Translations under genes and position numbers: made by a program
The notes under the pieces: model-generated
The model's input: the letters and a program-made list of their open reading frames with translations, nothing else
What the model was told of the DNA's origin: nothing
Databases searched by the model: none
Part shown: positions 7,203 to 13,667 of the stretch, one piece after another
How positions within the stretch are numbered: position 1 is the first letter of the stretch
How the letters are laid out: every line of letters begins with the position of its first letter
Assembly: GCA_017625565.1 (NCBI GenBank)
Contig: JAGAKN010000021.1
Span: 1 to 35,197 of the forward strand
DNA: 35,197 bases
Direction: 5' to 3'
DNA from: Clostridia bacterium
GTDB lineage: Bacteria > Bacillota > Clostridia > Christensenellales > Borkfalkiaceae

Positions 7203-8444
7203 ATGATTATTAAAGAGTACGTAAAGGCGTTTGAAAAGCACGGGTTTGGAATGTTCGTGCATTTCGGGCTTTACAGCGTATGCGGAAAGGGGGAATGGGC
7301 GAAGCATCTTCTCCATATTCCCGACGAAGCATACGAAAAAACGATGGAAATTTTCAATCCCGATCCCGATTGGGCGAAAGAATTGGTTTTGACGGCGAAA
7401 AAAGCCGGCTGTAAATACATAACGCTCACAACCCGTCATCACGACGGATTTTCACTCTACGATACGTTGGGGCTCAACGAATACGACGCTCCGCATTCCG
7501 CGTGTAAACGGGATTTGGTGCGGGAGTTCGTAGACGCGTGCAACGAAGAAGGGATCGTGCCGTTTTTCTATCATACGCTCTTGGATTGGCGAGAAGAAAG
7601 TTATAAGACGGATTTTAAAAAATACCTTACGTATTTGCGTAGAAGCATTGAAATTCTTTGTTCGCAGTACGGCAAAATCGGTGGACTTTGGTTTGACGGA
7701 ATGTGGGATAAACCGAACGAAGATTGGGAAGAAGATGCGTTGTACGGCTTGATCCGTAAATACCAGCCCGAAGCGATGATTATCAACAATACGGGGTTGA
7801 ACGCGTTGGGCGCACTCGGGCATATTGAACTCGATTCCGTCACGTTCGAACGCGGGAAACCTGCGCCGATCAATTTGGAAAATTCCCCGAAATATATCGC
7901 GAGTGAAATGTGCGAGATTTTTGCCGATCATTGGGGCTACGCGTCGCGTGATTATCATTTTAAGTCCCTGTCGCAAATGATCGAAGAACTTTGCCTGTGT
8001 CGTCGCTACGGTAGCAATTTCTTGCTCAACGTAGGGCCGATGGGAAACGGGGCGCTCCGTCCCTTGGATAAAGCGATGCTGGAAACGCTCGGGGAATGGG
8101 TGGCGATGCACGACGAGGCGTTGCGTTTGCCTAGACCTTGCGCAATAACCGTGGAAAACGACGCGGACGACTTCTTACTCGAAAAGGACGGAACGTATTA
8201 TTTATTCCGTCATCATTTGCCTATGTCGGCGGATCCCAACGTGGCGATCGGTAGCGCAGGCGCGAGTGAAACGCAGTTTTGTATGCCGAAAAAAATCTGT
8301 TCTATACAATGGCTGGACGACGGCTCGGACGTGGAATTTACGCAGGACGGTGAAAGGGTAAAAGTTATCAGCAAACCGTTTACCTACGGGAATAGTTTGG
8401 TGGTAAGGATCGCGAAAATCACAACGGAAAAGACAGGTTTATAA
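7203..8444 (+). CDS. Alpha-L-fucosidase, GH29 family
   Basis: A 413-residue glycoside hydrolase that removes terminal L-fucose. GH29 hallmarks in order: FGMFVHFGLYSV (15-26), YITLTTRHHDGFSLYDT (72-88, the conserved HHDGF), IGGLWFDGMW with the probable nucleophile D165, and the motif NFLLNVGPMGNG (about 275). A small beta-type C-terminal domain follows (about 315-413). The acid/base residue varies in GH29 and is not assigned. There is no signal peptide, so the enzyme should be cytoplasmic and act on imported fucosylated oligosaccharides (inference). It is preceded by the aldo/keto reductase and followed by a sugar-importer ATPase with its own promoter. Transporter permeases and a binding protein are not nearby. 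Confidence 0.93.
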   Translation: MIIKEYVKAFEKHGFGMFVHFGLYSVCGKGEWAKHLLHIPDEAYEKTMEIFNPDPDWAKELVLTAKKAGCKYITLTTRHHDGFSLYDTLGLNEYDAPHSACKRDLVREFVDACNEEGIVPFFYHTLLDWREESYKTDFKKYLTYLRRSIEILCSQYGKIGGLWFDGMWDKPNEDWEEDALYGLIRKYQPEAMIINNTGLNALGALGHIELDSVTFERGKPAPINLENSPKYIASEMCEIFADHWGYASRDYHFKSLSQMIEELCLCRRYGSNFLLNVGPMGNGALRPLDKAMLETLGEWVAMHDEALRLPRPCAITVENDADDFLLEKDGTYYLFRHHLPMSADPNVAIGSAGASETQFCMPKKICSIQWLDDGSDVEFTQDGERVKVISKPFTYGNSLVVRIAKITTEKTGL

Positions 8445-8495
8445 ATCTTGTGCAAAATATACAATCAGGTGGGGCAAGTTTGTTGATTTTGCCTA

Positions 8496-8524
8496 TTGTA
8501 TTTTTTTGGGAAATATAGTAAAAT
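8496..8524 (+). promoter_or_regulatory. Promoter of the sugar-importer ATPase gene
   Basis: -35 TTGTAT (8496-8501), 17-base spacer, -10 TAAAAT (8519-8524), leaving a leader of about 40 bases before the TGGAGG ribosome binding site. Just upstream a weak GGCAA...TTGCC fold with a T-run could be the fucosidase terminator. Confidence 0.6.
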
Positions 8525-8569
8525 AGTAATAACGAAAAAAAATGCAATCCATTTTGGAGGAAAAAGATT

Positions 8570-9997
8570 ATGTCAGGACTTTTGCTGAAAGGCATTAACA
8601 AAGTATATCCCTCGGGTGTACAAGCAGTATTCGATTTCTGTCTCGATATTAGAGATAAGGAATTCATCGTATTGGTAGGCCCTTCCGGTTGCGGTAAATC
8701 TACGACGCTTCGTATGATCGCAGGTTTGGAAGAAATTTCGTCCGGTGAACTCTATATCGACGGCAAACTCGTAAACGACGTCGTTCCCAAGGACAGAGAT
8801 ATCGCGATGGTATTCCAAAACTACGCGTTGTATCCCCATATGTCCGTATACGATAATATGGCGTTCGGTTTGAAACTTCGTAAAGTACCCAAGGAAATCA
8901 TCGACCAAAAAGTAAAAGCAGCGGCGGAAATTCTCGGTATTACCGACTACCTTTCCAGAAAACCCAAGGCTTTGTCCGGTGGTCAAAGACAACGTGTTGC
9001 GCTCGGTCGTACGATCGTTCGTGAACCCAAGGTATTCTTGCTCGACGAACCTTTGTCGAACTTGGACGCAAAACTCCGTGCCTCGATGAGAACGGAAATT
9101 TCCAAGTTGCACGCGCGTCTTGCTACGACGTTCGTATACGTCACCCACGACCAAGTCGAAGCTATGACGATGGGTACGAGAATCGTTGTTATGAAAGACG
9201 GTTTCATGCAACAAGTAGATACCCCGCAAAACCTTTACGATTATCCCGTAAACCTTTTCGTTGCAGGTTTCATCGGTACGCCTCAAATGAACTTCTTTAA
9301 GGAATCCACGTTGACGTCCGAAAAGGGTAAAGTGTTCGTAAACTTTATCGGTGGCAATAAGATTTTGTTGCCTAAGACGGTTGCGGCAAGAATTAAGAAC
9401 ATCAACGAATATCTCGATACGGGTAAACCCGTCACGCTCGGCGTTCGCCCCGAAGATATCCACCAAGATCAAATGTTCATCGCGAACTCTCCGGAAACGG
9501 TGATCAAAGTGCGTATCGACGTTATCGAAAAACTCGGTGCGGAAACGCAAATCTATTGCGAACTCGATCACGAAGGCAAAGAAGCATCGGTTATCGACAA
9601 TTCCACGCAAATGATCGCGAAGATTTCCAGCCGTGCGGTTGTTTCCTTGAACGAAGTTATCGAACTTGCATTCGACGCGCATCACATTCATATATTCGAT
9701 GGTGAAACGGAAGCATCCTTGCTTGAAAGAGATGAAGGATACGAAGTTATCGAAGAAAATGCAGAAGGTTCGGCATTCGTACCGCCCACACCGCAAGAAA
9801 TGCGTGCACGTATCGACGCAGCACGTATCGTGACGAAGGAAATGAAAGCGCAAGCAAGAAAGGATGCAAGAATGGCTCGTTTGGCGGCGAAGCAACAAGC
9901 AAAAGCGGCTGCACAAGAAACTGCTCCGGTAGAAGAAACGGTTGCAGAAGCTGAAGCGGTTGAAGAAGTTTCCGAAGAAACGAAAACCGAAGAATAA
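8570..9997 (+). CDS. ugpC: Sugar ABC importer ATPase (MsmX/MsmK/UgpC type) with extended charged tail
   Basis: Energises carbohydrate uptake from the inner membrane face. Walker A GPSGCGKST (37-45), Q-loop FQNYALYPHM, signature LSGGQ (135-139), Walker B VFLLDE (155-160) and the switch His in VTHDQ (H193) are all present. A C-terminal OB-type regulatory domain (about 240-380) with GVRPEDI (291-297) follows. The gene stands alone, the pattern of all-purpose ATPases such as MsmX that serve several permease pairs. It is 475 residues long; this subfamily normally ends near 370. The last 95 or so residues are Ala/Glu/Lys/Arg-rich, with a basic block (MKAQARKDARMARLAAKQQA) and then an acidic end. 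Codon use is more biased than in the neighbours, as for a highly expressed gene. UgpC is the usual automatic name; the actual substrates are unknown. Confidence 0.93.
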   Translation: MSGLLLKGINKVYPSGVQAVFDFCLDIRDKEFIVLVGPSGCGKSTTLRMIAGLEEISSGELYIDGKLVNDVVPKDRDIAMVFQNYALYPHMSVYDNMAFGLKLRKVPKEIIDQKVKAAAEILGITDYLSRKPKALSGGQRQRVALGRTIVREPKVFLLDEPLSNLDAKLRASMRTEISKLHARLATTFVYVTHDQVEAMTMGTRIVVMKDGFMQQVDTPQNLYDYPVNLFVAGFIGTPQMNFFKESTLTSEKGKVFVNFIGGNKILLPKTVAARIKNINEYLDTGKPVTLGVRPEDIHQDQMFIANSPETVIKVRIDVIEKLGAETQIYCELDHEGKEASVIDNSTQMIAKISSRAVVSLNEVIELAFDAHHIHIFDGETEASLLERDEGYEVIEENAEGSAFVPPTPQEMRARIDAARIVTKEMKAQARKDARMARLAAKQQAKAAAQETAPVEETVAEAEAVEEVSEETKTEE

Positions 9998-10024
9998 TTC
10001 TACGGTAAAAACCAAATAAAAAGC

Positions 10025-10053
10025 CCCCGCTCTTGAAAAAGAGCGGGGTTTTT
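10025..10053. terminator. Terminator between the ATPase gene and spoIIE
   Basis: A 10-bp stem (CCCCGCTCTT at 10025-10034 with AAGAGCGGGG at 10039-10048), GAAA loop and T5 at 10049-10053 on the plus strand. On the minus strand CTTTTTATTT follows, so it can also end spoIIE, whose stop is at 10055. Confidence 0.92.
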
Positions 10054-10054
10054 A

Positions 10055-12373
10055 CTATGCAATCTCCGCTTTAAATAACCGCACGGCAACCGCCGTCATA
10101 TCGTCTTTCGCCTTTCCACCGTAAGCGTGGATGGCGCGGTCTAACAACTCGTCGGCGAGCTGTTGCGGATTTCGTAAAGGTACACAGCGCAAAACGTCGT
10201 ACAAATCCGTCGTCGAACCGAACGCATCGACAACCCCGTCGCTCAAGAAGAGTAAAACGTCGTTTTCCGCGAGCGTATACGACGCCGTGTCGGGGTGTAA
10301 TGCGTCAAGTATCCCTAACGGCAGGGAGTTTGTTTCTAACACTTTTACCGTATTCCCCGATAAAATGAATCCGATTGGCGAGCCGATTTTGACGACGTCG
10401 ACAATTCCGCTATCCAAATCCACCACGGCAATATCTACGCAGGCAAAACTTTCTTCCTTATTGAACGTCAACAACTTGTTGACGGTAGACAAAACGAGCT
10501 CTGACGGCATTTTGGCGCGATAGAAACTTTCGAGTAGCGAAATCGTGCTTTCAGAAATACGTTTGGCGTATTCACCACTACCCATTCCGTCGGATAACGC
10601 AACCATAAACCGCCGTTCGTCGATTTTGATGACGGAGTGCGTATCTCCGCTTGCGCTTTCCCCGTCTTTGATGGCGTTTGCGATCCCGAACGCCGCGTCG
10701 AAATAGGGTTTCTTCCGAAGAATACAGCAAAATTTATCGTCGCTCAACGTGATTTTTTCCGAAATAATCATCGTGGCTTTGAATAGATGGGATGCAATAT
10801 TGGCGATCTTTTTGACGTTCGCTTTCCCGAAGGTAATCAGCGATAGAGTGGGGTTGTTTTCCGTCCCAAAAATCAACACTTCCGAACAGACGATCCCCAC
10901 ACTTAACAAAGCGACGTTTAAGGCGCGTTCTTTTTCCGTATAGATACGTAAAGGTTCGCTTTGTTCCAAAGCCAAATTTTTTAAAATTTCGCTGACGCCT
11001 TGCGCTTGATTTGCGAGCATCGCCCTGCCGGAAGCGGCGTTTTCCGCTTCCGTCATATATTTTCGGTATTCCCCGAGTTGTTTGTTGATCGCATAGAGAA
11101 GTCCGCTTTGATTGACGCAAATTTCGGCGAGTTCCCTGGGGATATCGATTAAATGCACTTTGCCTTTTAGACAGCCCACGTCCACGAGTTTGTCTACGTA
11201 GACTTTTGGGTGTTTCCTAAGGCAAGCCTGGGATTGCGGACAATTTTTGCACGTTTCACTCATTACTGCATTGCGTATGTACTCCTTTGCACCGTTTTCT
11301 TCGTCGGCATCGCCAAGCGTGTGGAAGGTGGCGCTAATTTCGCGGAATACGGCGGAAATTTCAAACAGCTGTTCTCCGATTGCCGTACGGTTACGGTTGA
11401 TTGCGATCCGCGACAAGTGCTTTTCACGATAGAAAATCAGTTTGTTTTCCATGCTCCGAACAAAGGGCGTGGGGAGTAGTATAAATAGCAAAGCAGGCAA
11501 AACCGCGGATAGAACGGCGGAAACCAGGAGATTGGTGGGATAAGCATATAACCCGTCTACATAGCCGTACGCAAAAAACACAGCGAGTAGCGCAAAAGAC
11601 GCAGATAGTCTACCCGATTTTATAAATAATGCGACGCAAACGCCGTACACAAAGAAGCGTTCGGGAGAAAGATGAAAAACAAGAAAGGGAGGTAGACTGA
11701 CGACGAATGCGGCAAACAACGCAGTTGCGTCTTTTACGGCGTAAGAAAATAATAGAAGAATAAAAAATGCAACACCCATGTACGCGTTTATTCCAAAAAA
11801 CCTGCATATCCCCACGCCGATTAACGTCAAGAGCAGTATGCAAAAGACAATTTCGTCGTTTCTAAGACGGCATTTCAAAAACTTTTTTAAAAGCGCTTTG
11901 ACGGCAACGGAAAAACTTGCGGAAAGCAGGAAAATTCCAGCGGATAGAATGGATTTTTGCCCGAGTTCTTCAAAGGCGAACCGCTCGGTTAAAAATAAGG
12001 GCAAGGCGTAGGGGGAAAAGGGTGCAACCGCAACGAATAAGCCCAACCCGACGGAAAGAAAGAACATCGGGAAAAAACTCGAACTCCAAAATCGAGAATT
12101 TCGCGCTTTTCGTTGTAAGAAAAACCCGCACGATAGCAAAACCGCTTGCGCGGTGTAGAGTATGGCAACGGTCAAGTCGGCGCTTGGCGCGGCGGACAGG
12201 ACGTAGAGAAATAGGCTTGCGGTGGCGGATAAACCGGACGCTTGCATGGCGTATACGATTGCCAAACCGAACGGTTCGGCGTGATTGCCGATGAAAGAAA
12301 GACAGAACATTGCCGTCCCAAACGCAAGATATAAAAGCAGGTCGGAAAAACTCCGTTGGACGCGAATACGCAT
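10055..12373 (-). CDS. spoIIE: Stage II sporulation protein E (PP2C phosphatase)
   Basis: A 772-residue membrane phosphatase that dephosphorylates SpoIIAA to free sigma-F in the forespore and takes part in polar septation. About ten hydrophobic segments fill residues 10-310, a regulatory region covers about 320-560 and a PP2C domain runs to the end. The phosphatase motifs are visible: SDGMGSG (594-600), SDG (711-713) and DDMT (757-760), which supply the metal-binding aspartates. Length is near the Bacillus protein (827). GGAGG lies about 7 bases before the ATG, at the foot of a hairpin (12384-12425). It is 93 bases downstream of ndoA on the same strand. Control by Spo0A is known for the family; a possible 0A box is noted separately. 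Confidence 0.96.
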   Translation of the reverse strand: MRIRVQRSFSDLLLYLAFGTAMFCLSFIGNHAEPFGLAIVYAMQASGLSATASLFLYVLSAAPSADLTVAILYTAQAVLLSCGFFLQRKARNSRFWSSSFFPMFFLSVGLGLFVAVAPFSPYALPLFLTERFAFEELGQKSILSAGIFLLSASFSVAVKALLKKFLKCRLRNDEIVFCILLLTLIGVGICRFFGINAYMGVAFFILLLFSYAVKDATALFAAFVVSLPPFLVFHLSPERFFVYGVCVALFIKSGRLSASFALLAVFFAYGYVDGLYAYPTNLLVSAVLSAVLPALLFILLPTPFVRSMENKLIFYREKHLSRIAINRNRTAIGEQLFEISAVFREISATFHTLGDADEENGAKEYIRNAVMSETCKNCPQSQACLRKHPKVYVDKLVDVGCLKGKVHLIDIPRELAEICVNQSGLLYAINKQLGEYRKYMTEAENAASGRAMLANQAQGVSEILKNLALEQSEPLRIYTEKERALNVALLSVGIVCSEVLIFGTENNPTLSLITFGKANVKKIANIASHLFKATMIISEKITLSDDKFCCILRKKPYFDAAFGIANAIKDGESASGDTHSVIKIDERRFMVALSDGMGSGEYAKRISESTISLLESFYRAKMPSELVLSTVNKLLTFNKEESFACVDIAVVDLDSGIVDVVKIGSPIGFILSGNTVKVLETNSLPLGILDALHPDTASYTLAENDVLLFLSDGVVDAFGSTTDLYDVLRCVPLRNPQQLADELLDRAIHAYGGKAKDDMTAVAVRLFKAEIA

Positions 12374-12383
12374 AAAAAAACCT

Positions 12384-12425
12384 CCGTGGCGATTTCCTTT
12401 GAGTATACAGGAAAAAACGCCACGG
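12384..12425 (-). promoter_or_regulatory. Dyad enclosing a TATACT -10 and touching the spoIIE ribosome binding site
   Basis: Minus strand: CCGTGGCG pairs with CGCCACGG (plus-strand arms 12418-12425 and 12384-12391), and an inner 6-bp pair (AGGAAA 12409-12414 with TTTCCT 12393-12398) extends it. The 10-base loop region contains TATACT (complement of 12402-12407). The 3' arm runs into GGAGG, then T7, then the spoIIE ATG. It reads as a terminator for ndoA transcripts, while a start from the embedded -10 would skip the 5' arm and escape it (inference). Confidence 0.55.
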
Positions 12426-12458
12426 AATTTGACTGTTTATGCAAGATTTACAAATATT

Positions 12459-12466
12459 TTCGACTT
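12459..12466 (-). promoter_or_regulatory. Possible Spo0A box upstream of spoIIE
   Basis: Minus strand AAGTCGAA matches the 0A-box consensus TTGTCGAA at 6 of 8 positions, about 50 bases upstream of the TATACT hexamer. A weaker AGTCAAAT (complement of 12427-12434) lies between them. spoIIE is a classic Spo0A-activated gene and no good -35 is visible, which fits activator dependence. Short degenerate motif, so low confidence. Confidence 0.3.
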
Positions 12467-12823
12467 TTAGGGTTGTGGACTAACGGGGAAACCCAAGCTA
12501 ATCAAGATTGCGCGGTTAACACGTAGCATCGTTGCAGGGGGTAATTCGCCGATCCGTTCTTTCAAACGGCGTTTGTCGAGCGTGCGGATTTGCTCCAAAA
12601 GGATAACGCTGTCTTTCGCAAGACCGTAAGCGGACGGGAGCTCGATATGCGTGGGAAGTTTGGCTTTGTTGATTTTGCTTGTGACTGCCGCAGCGATGAT
12701 GGTGGGGGAATATTTATTGCCGATATCGTTTTGCACGACGAGTACGGGTCGAATTCCGCCCTGTTCGCTCCCGACGACAGGGGAGAGATCCGCATAATAC
12801 AGTTCGCCACGTTTCACGTTCAT
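12467..12823 (-). CDS. ndoA: MazF/EndoA endoribonuclease toxin
   Basis: A 118-residue sequence-specific mRNA interferase, close in length to Bacillus EndoA (116). It opens with the family start [20 protein letters not shown], followed by [10 protein letters not shown] with the catalytic Arg at R25 and AAVTSK with T48, both at the Bacillus positions. [14 protein letters not shown] follows. The ATG at 12823 is chosen because GAGGTG lies 5 bases upstream; the open frame runs 25 codons further but without family sequence. No antitoxin (MazE/EndoAI) gene lies on either side, unlike the usual mazEF pair. The next gene downstream is spoIIE. The antitoxin may be encoded elsewhere or be too divergent to see (inference). 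Confidence 0.93.
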   Translation of the reverse strand: MNVKRGELYYADLSPVVGSEQGGIRPVLVVQNDIGNKYSPTIIAAAVTSKINKAKLPTHIELPSAYGLAKDSVILLEQIRTLDKRRLKERIGELPPATMLRVNRAILISLGFPVSPQP

Positions 12824-12951
12824 AACACACCTCTTTTGAAAAAACAAAACAAACTCCTTACTATAATATATGTAAGGAAAGGGCGTTCCGTTCTTCACGT
12901 TTTATAAGGAAAGTATTGACAAGAACGACTCTGCTTATACTCGAAAACGAA

Positions 12952-12981
12952 AAAACCGCCGCGGATTTCCGCGGCGGTTTT
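12952..12981 (-). terminator. Terminator of the 84-residue membrane protein gene
   Basis: A GC-rich palindromic stem (AAAACCGCCGCGGA at 12952-12965 with its complement at 12968-12981), effective loop ATTT. On the minus strand it is followed by TTTTTTCG. It starts 6 bases after the stop at 12988. Confidence 0.88.
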
Positions 12982-12987
12982 CAAAAT

Positions 12988-13242
12988 TTAGTCTTTTTCA
13001 ATTTTAATAAGAACTTCATCTTCAATTTTTGCGGGCATCGCAGCATAAATCAAGTTTCCGATACCAAGCGTCCACCAAACCGTAAGAAGCGCAACCAATG
13101 CGTGTTGCGTTTTAGGTGCTTTTTTTACAACGCGCGCGTTGTCTTCGCCTTGCGATTCTACTTGATAGCCCATCGTAATGAATTCGTCTATCATTTTTTC
13201 AAATTCTTTTTGCGTTGAAACCTTTCTAATTCTATTTGCCAT
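12988..13242 (-). CDS. 84-residue membrane protein with a WWTLGIGN motif
   Basis: Residues 1-42 look like a small soluble alpha/beta unit (EFEKMIDEFITMGYQVESQGEDNARVV), followed by a membrane segment at about 47-69 containing VWWTLGIGNLIYAAM and a charged tail. I recall the WWTLG.GN..YA pattern from small uncharacterised proteins of archaea and bacteria, but no function is known to me. The ATG at 13242 has TAGGAG upstream at good distance. Its promoter (TTGACA-17-TACTAT) lies inside an inverted repeat shared with the divergent XRE regulator gene, so it is very probably under that regulator (inference). Confidence 0.8.
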   Translation of the reverse strand: MANRIRKVSTQKEFEKMIDEFITMGYQVESQGEDNARVVKKAPKTQHALVALLTVWWTLGIGNLIYAAMPAKIEDEVLIKIEKD

Positions 13243-13287
13243 AGTAAAAACACTCCTAATGTATATTTGTAGATGGTCTACGGCATA

Positions 13288-13316
13288 ATAGTATCATATA
13301 TAGCCCATAATGTCAA
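13288..13316 (-). promoter_or_regulatory. Promoter of the 84-residue membrane protein gene
   Basis: Minus strand: -35 TTGACA (complement of 13311-13316), 17-base spacer, -10 TACTAT (complement of 13288-13293). The left arm of the inverted repeat (13299-13308) lies in the spacer. Confidence 0.75.
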
Positions 13317-13331
13317 GCAAAATGGGCTATA
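13299..13331. promoter_or_regulatory. Inverted-repeat operator between the membrane protein and XRE genes
   Basis: Perfect 10-bp inverted repeat TATAGCCCAT (13299-13308) and ATGGGCTATA (13322-13331) with a 13-base centre. A third half-site, TAGCCTATA, follows at 13335-13343. One arm sits in the minus-strand promoter spacer; the other overlaps a plus-strand TATAAT (13328-13333) that probably drives the XRE gene. The layout fits mutual repression by the XRE protein (inference). Confidence 0.6.
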
Positions 13332-13373
13332 ATTAGCCTATATTTTTATAAATTTTTATAAAGGAGAAGGAAT

Positions 13374-13616
13374 ATGGGAGTTTATGAAGCTGTAAAAGAG
13401 AGAATAATGGAACTATGTGAACGCAAAAAGATTACGATTAACAGGCTTGCGACGGATTCGGGGGTTGCGAGATCTTCCGTGAAAAATGTTTTATATGGAA
13501 AAAGTAAGAATCCTGGTATTGTCACCTTGAAAATGCTTTGCGACGGATTAAACGTTTCGTTGGTGGAGTTTTTCGATTGTCCACTTTTTGCAGAGTTAGA
13601 GCAAGAATTATATTAA
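13374..13616 (+). CDS. XRE/Cro-CI family helix-turn-helix regulator
   Basis: An 80-residue single-domain DNA-binding protein. The five-helix Cro/CI fold spans about residues 5-68; the helix-turn-helix is TINRLATDSGVARSSVKNVLYG, with recognition helix around residues 33-42. KMLCDGLNVSLVEFF closes the domain and there is no sensor domain. AAGGAGAAGG at 13360-13369 precedes the ATG. It is divergent from the 84-residue membrane protein across an inverted repeat, the typical layout of an autoregulated switch. The signal and any other targets are unknown. Confidence 0.92.
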   Translation: MGVYEAVKERIMELCERKKITINRLATDSGVARSSVKNVLYGKSKNPGIVTLKMLCDGLNVSLVEFFDCPLFAELEQELY

Positions 13617-13620
13617 ATAA

Positions 13621-13658
13621 AAAACAGCCGAAAGCATTTTCGCTTTCGGCTGTTTTTT
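13621..13658. terminator. Bidirectional terminator between the XRE gene and pgi
   Basis: A 15-bp perfect stem (13621-13635 with 13642-13656) around ATTTTC, with a T-run on the plus strand (13653-13658) and TTTTTTATTT on the minus strand. It lies between the convergent stops at 13616 and 13668. Confidence 0.93.
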
Positions 13659-13667
13659 GCCGTTTCG

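Noticed and set aside
8573..10015. 480-codon minus-strand frame opposite the sugar ATPase gene
   Set aside because: The plus strand has a full ABC ATPase with every motif. The antisense frame has no family sequence and no ribosome binding site and is rich in Phe, Arg and His, as expected when the sense codons are strongly biased.
12916..13218. 100-codon plus-strand frame over the 84-residue membrane protein gene
   Set aside because: Runs through a minus-strand terminator and an opposing gene with a better start and promoter.
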